Program-made: the position numbers and the translations under genes
In this document: in pieces, positions 1 to 8,926 of the stretch
Numbering within the stretch: the first letter of the stretch is position 1
How the letters are laid out: each line of letters opens with the position of its first letter
The notes under the pieces: generated by a model
The model's database searches: none
The model's input: only the letters and a program-made list of their open reading frames with translations
Told to the model about the DNA's origin: nothing
Source of the DNA: Acidimicrobiia bacterium
GTDB lineage: Bacteria > Acidobacteriota > Vicinamibacteria > Vicinamibacterales > CAVVIG01
Direction: 5' to 3'
Assembly (NCBI GenBank): GCA_016871175.1
Contig: VFZL01000012.1
Coordinates: 1 to 64,000 of the forward strand
DNA: 64,000 nucleotides

Positions 1-1196
1 GTGAATTTCACCTGACCTGTCGCGTACAGCGCGTGTTGCTGATCGCGGCGTCCCGACGCCGTGCCCCACTCGGTGATCCAGCCGCCAATGGCCTCGTGCC
101 GCTTGTACTTCGGATACCGATCGTGGAAGGCGCTCAGCTTGCTCTTTTGATTGATCTGCCAGGTGAGCCGGAGCATCTGGTTCTGGACGGCCTGTTCCTC
201 CGCCCGCCGATCGGGCCGGTTGTCCGCCCAGTAGCTGGCCGCGATGATCGCGTCGGTCGCGATCCGCCGGTAGCTGCCCAAGAACCACAACCTGCTCTGG
301 ATGAGCGGACCACCGAGGGCGCCGTTGATATCCTGGATGAGGTCCACCCTGCTGCCCTGTGTGAGCCCGAGTCCGGTGGTCCGCAGTCGTTCGTTGACGT
401 TGCTCGATTGCCAGCCTCCCGCGGTGCCGCCGACGAACGCCGATCCGCTGAAGGTGTTGCCGCCGTCTTTCGGGACCATGTTGATGCGGACGCCGCCGCC
501 TGACGTTTCTGCGGTGATGCCGCTCGTCTGGTAGGTGATCTCGGCCTGTGCGGCGTCGCTGTAGTACGCCTGGATCTGACCGTCCCCCATGATGCTGTTC
601 AGCTTCAGCCCGTCCACCTGCAGGGTGACGTCGGTTTGTCGCGATCCGTTGACGGTCATGTAGATCTGCTCGACCTGCTGGTTGCCGCCGACGTCGGTGT
701 TGCTCATGCGGACGCCTGGCATCAACGCGGCGAGGCCCGAGTAATTCCGCGCGGTCGGCACCGCGTCGAGAATTTCGCGGTTGAGCACCTGCGCGCGCTG
801 CACGTTCTGCACGTCCACCACGGGCGCAGCGCCCGTGACCGTGACGGATTCTTCGAGCGCGCCGACCCGCATCTCGGCGTTGACCGTGGCCGTGAAGCCT
901 GCCGGTAGCGCGAGTGCTTCCTGCTTGAACGTGTTGAAGCCGGTCAGCGTGAACGTGACGCTATAGGTGCCAGGGCGCAAATCGACGATGGTGTAGCGAC
1001 CCTGATCATCTGTGGTGACGGACCTGACTTTCTCGATGAGGACGGGACTGGCGGCTTCGACGGTCACGCCGGGTATGACCGCGCCGGTGGCATCGCGGAC
1101 TATCCCACTGATGGCGCTCTGCGCCAGGGCGTCCGAGCTGGTGATGACCAGACACAGAATCGCCAAGCCGAGCCCGCGGACGAAGAATCGACCCAT
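1..1196 (-). CDS. TonB-dependent receptor, Oar-like, N-terminal part (runs off window)
   Basis: The frame is open from the ATG at 1196 to the window edge, giving 398 residues of a larger protein. Residues 1-25 are a signal peptide ending SSDALAQ. Residues about 27-110 form a carboxypeptidase-regulatory-like beta-sandwich (SGIVRDATGAVIPGVTV, DLRPGTYSVTF). Residues about 125-240 are a TonB plug with VTVTGAAPVVDVQNVQ, and the start of the outer-membrane barrel follows. A strong Shine-Dalgarno GGGAGG lies just upstream of the ATG. The architecture is typical of the large SusC/Oar-like receptor families of Acidobacteriota, which import bulky substrates across the outer membrane. The substrate cannot be read from this part, and the C-terminal barrel is outside the window. 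Confidence 0.9.
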   Translation of the reverse strand, partial: MGRFFVRGLGLAILCLVITSSDALAQSAISGIVRDATGAVIPGVTVEAASPVLIEKVRSVTTDDQGRYTIVDLRPGTYSVTFTLTGFNTFKQEALALPAGFTATVNAEMRVGALEESVTVTGAAPVVDVQNVQRAQVLNREILDAVPTARNYSGLAALMPGVRMSNTDVGGNQQVEQIYMTVNGSRQTDVTLQVDGLKLNSIMGDGQIQAYYSDAAQAEITYQTSGITAETSGGGVRINMVPKDGGNTFSGSAFVGGTAGGWQSSNVNERLRTTGLGLTQGSRVDLIQDINGALGGPLIQSRLWFLGSYRRIATDAIIAASYWADNRPDRRAEEQAVQNQMLRLTWQINQKSKLSAFHDRYPKYKRHEAIGGWITEWGTASGRRDQQHALYATGQVKF

Positions 1197-1414
1197 TTCA
1201 AACCTCCCAAAACACGGAAAGCCGTTGAGCGACGTCGGTAAAACGTTGGGAATGTAACATACTCCCTCCGCTCCGGGCAGAACTCCTCGGAAACAGGTAC
1301 GGAACGTAGCACACCCTCGTGTTCCAGGTCAGCAAATCGAGACCCGGAAGCGGCCGACAGCCCCGCGCGTGGGCCGCCGGTCCAAAAGTCCGGATGAGCG
1401 GTTACGCACCCGAC

Positions 1415-2599
1415 TCAGCGGTCCAGCAAGCTTGCCGCTGGCAGCCCTCGCACGCGGTCCTCGTAGCGCGACCACCACAGCACGCCCTCGCTGCCGGGTT
1501 CGTACAGCGTCGCAGCGCCACAGGGCAGCACAAATCGGAAGTTGATTGGCGTCTGGCGCGCGGCAATGCGGGGGAACGCGCCATCCCACGCGATCCGATT
1601 CGCCTCGTCTTGATTGAAACCCAGGTGGATGAACGTCTTGATGAAGTTGCCGGACTGCGAGTCGCCGATGTTGACCGCGCGATCGATGATGCCCGCCACG
1701 GGATTCGGCGTGCCGGAGCGATCGGCCTTGGAATAGCGGAAGAACGACACGATGTCGCGTGTGGCGGCGAGACCGACGCCGAGCACCATCGGATCTCGTG
1801 CGGTGTAGACGAGCTCGTAGACCCGATCGGATCGGAATCCGCCCTTCAGGCAGAGGCGCGTCGGATCGGGTGTGCCGGGGAAGGGTGTCTGCTGGCAGTT
1901 CGCGAAGGCCCAGTCCCCCCTCGGGATCGTCTCGGTCCCGCCGAGCACGCCGTTCCTCGACTCGCTCGCACGCATCGTCAGCGTCGCGTTCGGCTGCGCC
2001 AACCCTGCCGGTGGGTATTGCGGCCCCGATGCGCCCATCGAACTGAGTCGGATCGGCGCGGTGCTGTTACCGGTCGGCACGTCGATGAATCGTGCGAGGA
2101 CGGGACCGGTGAGAGCCGATCCGTCTCGCCGCTTCGCAACCGGCACCGTCATGGTCTGCAGGTTGGACGACGGCGCGAGATCTCCTTGCCAGCCGCTGAT
2201 GAGCGAGACGTAGCCTTCGTCGCCAATCGTCACCTGCCCGTTGCCGCGATTGACGACCTGATAGAGCAGCACGCGTGCGGCCCTCGAACGGTCGACCGGA
2301 GCCGCCAAGGCAAACGTCGCCACGTATTCGACGCGACCGCGAGCGTTGCGCGGCGCGAGGTCGACATTCTGGATGATCGTGTTGTGCGGATTGCGCGGGT
2401 CGATCTCGCCGTGGATCAATCCGCGGATGATCTCGAAGGGTCCGACGGTTCCCACGGGCTTCCCGCCGTTGGCCGGTTCACGCGACCGGATCTCGAGGCG
2501 GACGGCCTCGGCGCTCGCGGGCAGTGCTCCGAACCAGGTAACCGCGGCGAGCGCGGCCAGCACCGCGAACGCGACTCGTTGGACCGCGGCGCCACTCAT
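1415..2599 (-). CDS. Secreted alpha/beta-hydrolase-domain protein (Abhydrolase_10-like), C-terminally truncated
   Basis: This 394-residue protein has a signal peptide (to about residue 30) and resembles the large 'alpha/beta hydrolase domain' (Abhydrolase_10) proteins. A nucleophile-elbow-like GDSQSG sits at residues 312-317, followed by EGVLWWSRYEDRVRG. Family members known to me continue well beyond this point, with the catalytic-acid/histidine part after the LLDR segment. Here a TGA follows LLDR directly, and no other frame downstream continues the family. It is the last gene of the minus-strand block, 27 bp after the AtuA C-terminal-like gene. It is either a 3'-deleted remnant or a much shortened variant; activity is doubtful. 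The fold assignment rests on general resemblance. Confidence 0.7.
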   Translation of the reverse strand: MSGAAVQRVAFAVLAALAAVTWFGALPASAEAVRLEIRSREPANGGKPVGTVGPFEIIRGLIHGEIDPRNPHNTIIQNVDLAPRNARGRVEYVATFALAAPVDRSRAARVLLYQVVNRGNGQVTIGDEGYVSLISGWQGDLAPSSNLQTMTVPVAKRRDGSALTGPVLARFIDVPTGNSTAPIRLSSMGASGPQYPPAGLAQPNATLTMRASESRNGVLGGTETIPRGDWAFANCQQTPFPGTPDPTRLCLKGGFRSDRVYELVYTARDPMVLGVGLAATRDIVSFFRYSKADRSGTPNPVAGIIDRAVNIGDSQSGNFIKTFIHLGFNQDEANRIAWDGAFPRIAARQTPINFRFVLPCGAATLYEPGSEGVLWWSRYEDRVRGLPAASLLDR

Positions 2600-2626
2600 C
2601 GCGCGCCGCGCCGTCCGGCTCCGCCG

Positions 2627-2944
2627 TCACGGCGCCGGGATCTCCATCGCCAGTAGCGCGGAGCCCAGCGACTTGCCGTGCGCGTCCAGCGCGAGCGAGC
2701 GCGTGACGCCACCGCCCAAAGCGTGCGTCAGGACGAAGTTCAGCGCGCCGATGTTCGGCAGTTCGAACCGGACGATTTCGCCGCGCACGAGGTCACCGAG
2801 GAATGCGCGGACGCGTTCAACGGTCACGTGCTGGCGCAGGTGGTCGAATTGGCGCTCCTCGAACGCGATCACCGAGATGTTGCACGTATCGCCCTTGTCG
2901 CCGGTTCTCGCGTGCGCGACCTCTCGCAGTGTGATGCGCTGCAT
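2627..2944 (-). CDS. AtuA C-terminal (ferredoxin-fold-like) domain protein
   Basis: This 105-residue protein starts MQRITLREVAHARTGDKGDT, the signature of the small domain that follows AtuA (DUF1446) either fused to it or as a separate gene. The ATG at 2944 is preceded by GGAG at good spacing, so it is preferred over the in-frame TTG at 2968. It lies directly after the AtuA gene on the same strand, so the two probably work as one complex. The family is tied to acyclic terpene and related acyl-CoA catabolism, but its biochemical role is not established. Cytoplasmic, with no signal peptide. Confidence 0.85.
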   Translation of the reverse strand: MQRITLREVAHARTGDKGDTCNISVIAFEERQFDHLRQHVTVERVRAFLGDLVRGEIVRFELPNIGALNFVLTHALGGGVTRSLALDAHGKSLGSALLAMEIPAP

Positions 2945-2971
2945 GATCACTCCAGTGGCCTCGTTCAACGG

Positions 2972-4318
2972 CTAGACATCCGTCAGCGCGATGCGTGGTC
3001 GCACGCGCGCGCGTGGGATCAGCGTGGATCGCATCCCGAGCACAGGGCGGACCGTCATCGTTGCGCCGCCGCCGCCCGCGGGGCCGTTCGTGTACAACGT
3101 CTCCACCTCGCGCGCGACGCGCTGTGCCTCGACCGGTGAATCGGTCCGCGCGGCCACGCGCAGCCGAACCTCGTACGGCTCCGGCGCCAGATGCGATGGT
3201 CCCGATCCGTGCAGGGCGTTGAGCCCGATGAGATCGTAGCGGATCTCCGCTGGGGCGACGCCGACGAGCCGCAGGCGCTCGGCGACAATCGCCGCCGCGA
3301 GCTGCGCGCGACCGACGGCACCCGGCCCGGCGTAGGAGATTTGCCCCTCGCCGATCCAACCCTCTCTCAGACCCACGGAGACCTTCAGCATGTCGGTCCG
3401 TGGACGTCCGCTTCCTGCGTCGACACGCACGCGATCCGCGCCGTCCGGTGTCAGACGGACCTGGCTGAAGTCGGCGACCACATCGGGGGTGATGTGCGCG
3501 GATGGATCGTGAAGCTCGTAGAGCAGCTGTTCCTTGCACGTGGCCGTGGACACGAGCCCGCCGGATCCCACGACCTTCGTGACCACCGCCGAGCCGTCGC
3601 TCGACACCTCGGCCAGCGGGAACCCGAGGCGCGCGAGCCCCTGGATATCCTTGCGGCCCCCCGGAATGCCGGGGTCCGCGAAGTAGCCGCCGGTGACCTG
3701 ACCCGCGCATTCCAGCAGATGTCCAATCACGGTGCCGCGACCCAGCAAGGACCAATCGTCGAGCGACCATCCATGATGCACGAGCATCGGCGCGAGAAAC
3801 AGCGACGGATCCGCGACGCGGCCCGTCATGATGACGTTCGCCCCGCGGCGAATCGCCTCGGCGATCGGTTCGACGCCCAGATACGCGTTGGCGGACACCA
3901 TTCGGTCCGCACGCAGCGGCGACCCATCATCCACATCCGTGAACGGTTCGCGCTGCACGATGGACAGCACATCGTCGCCCGCGATCGTGGCGATCTTCAG
4001 CCCGTGCAGACCGAGACGCGTGGCGATGGCCTTGACGCGCTCGCCAGCCGCGACCGGGTTCGCCGCGCCCATATTGGTCACGATACGGACGTTGTGCGCG
4101 ACGCAGGCCGGCAGGACGGCCTCCATCCGCTCGTCCAACCGCTCGTCGTAGCCCTTCGAGGGATCGGCGGCGCGCGCTTGCTGCGCGACGGCGATCGTCC
4201 GCTCCGCGAGGCATTCGAAGACCAGACAATGCAGGTGCCCGCGCTCTGCCAGCTCCACGGCAGGCTCGATGCGATCGCCTGAGTAGCCCGCGCCACAGCC
4301 GATGCGAAAGGTCGTCAC
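2972..4318 (-). CDS. AtuA family protein (DUF1446, acyclic terpene utilization)
   Basis: This 448-residue cytoplasmic protein begins FRIGCGAGYSGDR, the conserved N-terminus of the AtuA/DUF1446 family, and keeps the family's glycine-rich segments such as ANVIMTGRVADPSLFLAP and HLLECAGQVTGGYF. The start is a GTG whose last bases overlap the upstream transporter stop (GTGA), so the two are translationally coupled. In Pseudomonas, atuA belongs to the citronellol/geraniol (atu) cluster. In many other bacteria the family sits beside carboxylate transporters, as here, and its exact reaction is unknown. No other atu genes (carboxylase, acyl-CoA dehydrogenases) are present nearby, so the substrate is open. 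Confidence 0.9.
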   Translation of the reverse strand: MTTFRIGCGAGYSGDRIEPAVELAERGHLHCLVFECLAERTIAVAQQARAADPSKGYDERLDERMEAVLPACVAHNVRIVTNMGAANPVAAGERVKAIATRLGLHGLKIATIAGDDVLSIVQREPFTDVDDGSPLRADRMVSANAYLGVEPIAEAIRRGANVIMTGRVADPSLFLAPMLVHHGWSLDDWSLLGRGTVIGHLLECAGQVTGGYFADPGIPGGRKDIQGLARLGFPLAEVSSDGSAVVTKVVGSGGLVSTATCKEQLLYELHDPSAHITPDVVADFSQVRLTPDGADRVRVDAGSGRPRTDMLKVSVGLREGWIGEGQISYAGPGAVGRAQLAAAIVAERLRLVGVAPAEIRYDLIGLNALHGSGPSHLAPEPYEVRLRVAARTDSPVEAQRVAREVETLYTNGPAGGGGATMTVRPVLGMRSTLIPRARVRPRIALTDV

Positions 4319-5604
4319 AGCGGAATCACTCCCAGAACCAGGGCGGCGACGGTCATCACCAGCGTCGCGCCAAACAGCAGCGGACCGGTGAAACGCTGAT
4401 GCGCGCCCAATTCGACGCCGGTCAGGCCCACCACGAGGAACGTCGCCGGCGTGAGCGGGCTGATCGGGAAGCCCGTGGTCATCTGTCCCAGCAACGCCGC
4501 CTGCCCGACATGGATGGGTTCGACGCCGAACGCCTGGGCTGTCTTTGCCACCACTGGGAGCACGCCAAGGTAGAACGAGTCGGGATCAAAGACCAAGCTG
4601 AGCGGCATCGAGAGGGTCGCCAGCACCACCGGGATGCGTGGACCCCACGCGGGCGGCACCACCCGCACCGCGCTTTCGGCCATTGCCGCCAGCATGCCAG
4701 TCTCTTTCATGATGCCCGTGAACGCCCCAGCGGCCAGCAGGATACCCGACATCAGCATCGCCGCGCGCGCGTGTGCGTCGATCCGCGCGCGCTGAATCGA
4801 AGGCTCGGGATAGTTGACCACCAGCGCCAGCGCTGTGCCGGTCATGAACATGACCGCCGGATCGACCGCGCCGGTCACCATCGTGCCCATGATGGCGAGG
4901 GTGAGGGCGGCGTTGATCCAGAAGCGGCCGGGGCGCCGTACGTGGCGTTCTTCCTCCGAGAGTGTTCGGGCGCCGAGTCTGTCCGCATCCACCGCCTTGG
5001 CGCCACGCTCGGCGCGTCGACCGAGGAGATAGGCGACACCAAAGACGAACGCCAGACCCACGAGCTGCACCGGCACGAGCGGACGAAAGAGATCGGCCAC
5101 CGGCACTCCCAGCGATGCCGACGCGCGCACCATCGGGCCGGTCCACGGGAGGAAGTTCACGCCGGCGGCCATCGACGTCACGCATGCCAGCACACGACGA
5201 TCGATCCCGAGCCGGTCGTAGAGCGGAAGCATCGCCGGGATTGCCACGAGAAACGTCACGGCTCCTGACCCATCGAGGTGGATCAGGAGCGCCAACAGCG
5301 CCGAGCCCATCACAACGCGGGTCGGTCGCGCACCCACGGCTCGCAGGATGCCGTCGATCGCCGGATCGAGTGTGCCCGCGTCGCTGATGATGCCGAAGTA
5401 CAGAATCGCGAAGACGAACATCGCGGCCACCGGCGCAATCTGCTGCACGCCACGAACGATGAAGGACGCTGTCTCGAGTCCAAAGCCGCCGATGAGTGAG
5501 GCGAGGAGGGGGACGAGCACGAGGGCAACCAGCGGCGTCACACGACCCGTGGCGATCAAGACGAAGAGCGCGCCGACGGTCAGAAAGCCAAGCGTGGCGA
5601 GCAT
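4315..5604 (-). CDS. CitMHS-family carboxylate:cation symporter
   Basis: The 429-residue polytopic membrane protein (roughly 11-12 hydrophobic segments) matches the CitMHS (citrate-Mg2+:H+ symporter) group. It shows ALLIHLDGSGAVTFLVAIPA and an internal repeat with QMTTGFPISPLTPATFLVV. The ATG at 5604 is preferred over the TTG at 5610; neither has a good Shine-Dalgarno, and the leader consists of an 8-bp tandem repeat. It is coupled to atuA by a 4-bp overlap. The likely role is uptake of a carboxylate, possibly metal-complexed, that feeds the AtuA pathway. The substrate is an inference from linkage. Confidence 0.87.
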   Translation of the reverse strand: MLATLGFLTVGALFVLIATGRVTPLVALVLVPLLASLIGGFGLETASFIVRGVQQIAPVAAMFVFAILYFGIISDAGTLDPAIDGILRAVGARPTRVVMGSALLALLIHLDGSGAVTFLVAIPAMLPLYDRLGIDRRVLACVTSMAAGVNFLPWTGPMVRASASLGVPVADLFRPLVPVQLVGLAFVFGVAYLLGRRAERGAKAVDADRLGARTLSEEERHVRRPGRFWINAALTLAIMGTMVTGAVDPAVMFMTGTALALVVNYPEPSIQRARIDAHARAAMLMSGILLAAGAFTGIMKETGMLAAMAESAVRVVPPAWGPRIPVVLATLSMPLSLVFDPDSFYLGVLPVVAKTAQAFGVEPIHVGQAALLGQMTTGFPISPLTPATFLVVGLTGVELGAHQRFTGPLLFGATLVMTVAALVLGVIPL

Positions 5605-5605
5605 A

Positions 5606-5629
5606 ATCAAGGGCTCAACGGTTCAAGTG
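5606..5629. repeat. Three octamer tandem repeats in the CitMHS leader
   Basis: Read on the plus strand, three consecutive 8-mers share TCAA at the same phase: ATCAAGGG, CTCAACGG and TTCAAGTG. On the coding strand this is a run of TTGA(A/G)CC-like units ending at the CitMHS ATG. The same TTGAACCC-type unit occurs at 15773-15804. No Shine-Dalgarno is visible for the gene. Confidence 0.5.
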
Positions 5630-5670
5630 GTCCGCGCGTCCTCTGAGCCACTGGACTCAGGCCGTGTTCT

Positions 5671-6447
5671 TCACGCACGCTGCCGCGGTTCGGTGGTTCT
5701 GAGCTTGCGACGTTCGTTGAGGATGAGCGAATACTCGGCCGATCGCTTCCACACGCGGTTGGCCATCTCGGTGAGCTGCACGGCCTTGATACCGTAATAC
5801 AGCAGGAATCCACCGACGACCGTGATCACCACGTACCGGACCGCGGAGATGGTGGCGTCACCGAGACTGTCGCGCATCGTGCCCAAGATCTCGTACGTCA
5901 GGAACCCCGCCACGGCCACGATCGGCGTCATGACGGTCCGCGCGCCCCAGGACGCGGACCGTGATTGCTTCTCCATGAGCGAGCTGATCAACTGCAGCCG
6001 ATCGACCGAGGTCTTCGTGTGATCGAGGTTGTCCCCGAGCAACACCTCTCGCAGCGTCACCTGCGCGCGGCACGCGTTGACAACGCGGTACTCGCCGCGC
6101 ACCCGCGACGGCCGCGCCAACTTGACGGTGTGACCGGGAAATCGTTTGCGCAGCTCCGCGATGAACTGCTCACGCGACGCCTCGGTGCATTCGCCCATGG
6201 TTGACGCCACCTCGACGTCGAGGCGCCGTTCATCCGGGATGAACACCACTTCGTGGAGGTTGTCGCCCGCGTCCCGCACGTAGGCAGCCGTGTGCGGCGC
6301 GATCCCTTCGTGAAGCATCGCCTCGTGATCGAGGCACGGAAGCACCGGCACACCGGCCGGCCGTTCGAGCTGCATGCGATACAGCTTGACAGCCAACACG
6401 GTCGTGAACGTGCTCAGTTCGTTGACGAACTTCTGGGATCCGTCCAC
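5671..6447 (-). CDS. Uncharacterized protein with two C-terminal membrane segments
   Basis: I do not recognise the family. The likely product is 258 residues from a GTG at 6447, two bases after the stop of the quinoprotein gene, so it is probably translated by coupling; the exact start is uncertain. The first 170 residues look soluble with several cysteines and mixed charge. Two hydrophobic segments follow at about 171-190 (VMTPIVAVAGFLTYEIL) and 203-220 (VRYVVITVVGGFLLYYGI), and the tail is basic. The same frame stays open further upstream inside the quinoprotein gene, but that part has no protein-like character. Linkage suggests a membrane partner of the quinoprotein or of the downstream transporter. 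Confidence 0.6.
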   Translation of the reverse strand: MDGSQKFVNELSTFTTVLAVKLYRMQLERPAGVPVLPCLDHEAMLHEGIAPHTAAYVRDAGDNLHEVVFIPDERRLDVEVASTMGECTEASREQFIAELRKRFPGHTVKLARPSRVRGEYRVVNACRAQVTLREVLLGDNLDHTKTSVDRLQLISSLMEKQSRSASWGARTVMTPIVAVAGFLTYEILGTMRDSLGDATISAVRYVVITVVGGFLLYYGIKAVQLTEMANRVWKRSAEYSLILNERRKLRTTEPRQRA

Positions 6448-6449
6448 CG

Positions 6450-8111
6450 CTACTGCGCGGTCGAACGCGGGACGTCGGGCAGTGCCCAGGCCGTCAGCGA
6501 CGTCCCGGCCGGCACCAGGATCTGCTGCCGGCCGTCGAGCATGTACGTGACCGGCGACGTGCCGTGGAGGTTCGCGCCCATCTGATAGGTGAAGAGCAGC
6601 TTGCCGTTTCGCGAATCGAGCACGACCAGGTTGCCTTCGCTGTCCCCGGTGAAGAGGAGATTCGACGCCGTCGTCAGGATCCCGGACCGCGAGGGTGTCT
6701 CCATTCTGAATTCCCACTTCCGGTCGCCCGTTGTCGGGTCGATCGCCCGGATCGCTCCGAATGGCTTCTGGTCGCGGGTGTTGATCAACTGCTGCGCGCC
6801 GCCCGTGAATCGCTGCCCCGGCACGTACTCCGGTTTGTACGCGTAGAAGATGGCGCACGCCTCGCGCGCGTTCACGAAGAACGTGCGCGTCCGAGGATCG
6901 AAGGACGGTGGCCAGAAGTTGGTGCCGCCCGTCAGATCGGGGCACGTCGTCTCACCCTTCTCGTCCGGCTTATGGCCGGGCAGGAGCATCGGCCGACCTT
7001 GCGCGTCGATCTCCTTTGCCCAGGTCGTCGTGACGAAGGGTTTCGCTACGATGATCTTGCCGTCGGTGCGATCGAGCGTGTAGTAGAAACCGTTCCGATT
7101 CGCGAACATGACGGTCTTGCGCAGCCGACCGTTGATCGTGAGATCCGCGAGGATCGGCACTTCGGTCGAGTCGTAGTCGTGCACGTCATGCGGCGTGAAC
7201 TGGTAATACCACTTCAGCTTCCCGGTGTCGGCGTCCAGCGCCACGATCGAATCGCTATAGAGGTTGTCCCCTTCGCGACTCTCGCTGTGATAGTCCGGAC
7301 CAGGGTTGCCTGTGCCGTAGAACAACAGGTTCTGCTCGGGATCGTATGCGCCCGTTACCCACACGCCGGAGCCGCCGATCTTCCACGAGTCGCCAGCCCA
7401 CGTGTTGTGGCCAGGCTCGCCCGGTCCCGGGATGGTGTAGAACCGCCACGCCCGCTTGCCGGTGTTGGCCTCGTAGGCATCGATGAACCCGCGAATGCCG
7501 AACTCACCGCCCGCCACACCGACAATGACCTTGTCCTTGACGACGATCGGCGCGATGGTCGCCGCGTACCCGGTCTTGTAGTCCTCCAGCGTCGCGTCCC
7601 AGACGACGGCGCCGGTCTTCATGTCGAGCGCGAGCACGTGGGCGTCGAGCGTCGTCATGAACAGCTTGTCGCCCAGCGCCGCGAAGCCGCGATTCACGAG
7701 CCCGCAGCACGCCGTGAGGCCGGTCGCCGGTAGCTCGCGCCGGTAGCGCCAGATCTGCCGGCCGCTCCGCGCGTCGATTGCCCAGGCCACGTTCTGCGGA
7801 CCGGTGACATACAACACGTTGTCGCGCACGAGCGTCGTCGTTTCGAAGTTGCCGAGCGTATTGGTCTGGAGCGTCCATTGCTGCTTGAGGCGGCCCACGT
7901 TCTCGGGCGTGATCTGGGTGAGCGGGCTGAAGCGATGGTTGGCGTAGTTGCCCCCGAACGTGACCCAGCGGCTGCCATCCTCCTTCAACCCATCGAGAAT
8001 CTCCTGGTTGGTGACGAGTCCGGGAGCGCCCTGCTGCGCCACGAGCGTGGCGATGCCGGCGAGCGGGAGCAGCAACGCGATACGGACGGTACGCGAAAGG
8101 GTCACGCGCAT
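6450..8111 (-). CDS. PQQ-dependent alcohol dehydrogenase (quinoprotein), secreted
   Basis: This 553-residue periplasmic quinoprotein propeller has a signal peptide (to about residue 26), several tryptophan-docking motifs (AIDARSGRQIWRY, ALDMKTGAVVWD), and the PQQ-contacting adjacent cysteines C135-C136 in TACCGLVNRG. E203 in GGEFGIRG, N269 in GTGNP and D312 correspond to the metal ligands and catalytic Asp of methanol dehydrogenases. D314, two residues after D312 (HDYDST), is the extra aspartate associated with lanthanide-dependent XoxF/PedH-type enzymes. AGGAG precedes the ATG. The gene follows a diheme cytochrome c by 14 bp, the expected electron acceptor. The substrate is probably a primary alcohol; the exact one is unknown. 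Confidence 0.92.
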   Translation of the reverse strand: MRVTLSRTVRIALLLPLAGIATLVAQQGAPGLVTNQEILDGLKEDGSRWVTFGGNYANHRFSPLTQITPENVGRLKQQWTLQTNTLGNFETTTLVRDNVLYVTGPQNVAWAIDARSGRQIWRYRRELPATGLTACCGLVNRGFAALGDKLFMTTLDAHVLALDMKTGAVVWDATLEDYKTGYAATIAPIVVKDKVIVGVAGGEFGIRGFIDAYEANTGKRAWRFYTIPGPGEPGHNTWAGDSWKIGGSGVWVTGAYDPEQNLLFYGTGNPGPDYHSESREGDNLYSDSIVALDADTGKLKWYYQFTPHDVHDYDSTEVPILADLTINGRLRKTVMFANRNGFYYTLDRTDGKIIVAKPFVTTTWAKEIDAQGRPMLLPGHKPDEKGETTCPDLTGGTNFWPPSFDPRTRTFFVNAREACAIFYAYKPEYVPGQRFTGGAQQLINTRDQKPFGAIRAIDPTTGDRKWEFRMETPSRSGILTTASNLLFTGDSEGNLVVLDSRNGKLLFTYQMGANLHGTSPVTYMLDGRQQILVPAGTSLTAWALPDVPRSTAQ

Positions 8112-8125
8112 GAGAGTCTCCTGGC

Positions 8126-8926
8126 CTACTTGGGTGCCGACGGATCAAAGCCCTTGAGCGTCGACAAGTAACTGAGCACGTCGTTGAGGTCCGATTCGCT
8201 CAGGCGGTCGGGTCCGAACGCCGGCATCGCGGACTTCGTCGGGTTCTCCACGTTGCGCACGTCGGACCGAAGGTACCCTTGAATCCGCTCGCGCGTGTCC
8301 ATGATCTGCACGGACGTGAGATCCTCGTTCTTCTTCACGCCCTGGATCGTTTGGCCGTTCTTGGTGGTAATCGTGACCGGCTCGTAGCCTGACAGCGAGT
8401 CTTCCACGGCCCCCCGGATGCGGCGCACCAGCATCGGCCGGGTACGGGCATTGCCCACTCTCGACAGGTCGGGGCCGAGCCGTCCGCCGCGGCCTTTGAC
8501 GCGGTGACACCCCGCACATTGGGCGCGGAACACCCGCTCACCGTTGTCGGCGTTACCCGCCACCTGGTCGGTCAACGTCGGCGCGGCCAGGGTCCGGAGG
8601 TACGCCAGGATCTTCCACACCTCATCGTCACTCGTGCGAGGGTCAACCGCGGGCATCTCGGTGCCGGACACGCCATTGCGGACCGTCCCAAAGAGCCCTT
8701 CGTCGGTGCGCCCGGAGGCCCAGATCTGCGTCAGGTCAGGGCCGCGCACGCCCTTGGCGTCCATGCCGTGGCAGTCGGCGCATCGAAAGCGGAACAATGC
8801 CATGCCGGCTTTGATGGCGGCCTCGTTCCCCGTGTGGGGATTGCCGCCTTGCGTTTGCCCGGTGGCGACAGCCACACCGAGCAACCAGATCAGCGTCGCT
8901 ACACTCACGATCTTGGTCGATGGCAT
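8126..8926 (-). CDS. Diheme c-type cytochrome, secreted
   Basis: The 266-residue precursor from ATG 8926 (GGAG six bases upstream) has a signal peptide ending near residue 23 and two haem c sites, CADCH (49-53) and CAGCH (137-141). Candidate axial methionines lie in GTEMPAV and SAMPAFGP. Between the second haem and the C-terminus is a beta-rich insert (ITTKNGQTIQGVKKNED...RIQGYLRSD). This resembles the haem-binding-domain form found with Planctomycetes and Acidobacteria dehydrogenases. As first gene of the operon and immediate neighbour of the quinoprotein, it most likely takes electrons from it to the respiratory chain. An in-frame start at 8950 is possible but would spoil the signal peptide. 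Confidence 0.92.
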   Translation of the reverse strand: MPSTKIVSVATLIWLLGVAVATGQTQGGNPHTGNEAAIKAGMALFRFRCADCHGMDAKGVRGPDLTQIWASGRTDEGLFGTVRNGVSGTEMPAVDPRTSDDEVWKILAYLRTLAAPTLTDQVAGNADNGERVFRAQCAGCHRVKGRGGRLGPDLSRVGNARTRPMLVRRIRGAVEDSLSGYEPVTITTKNGQTIQGVKKNEDLTSVQIMDTRERIQGYLRSDVRNVENPTKSAMPAFGPDRLSESDLNDVLSYLSTLKGFDPSAPK

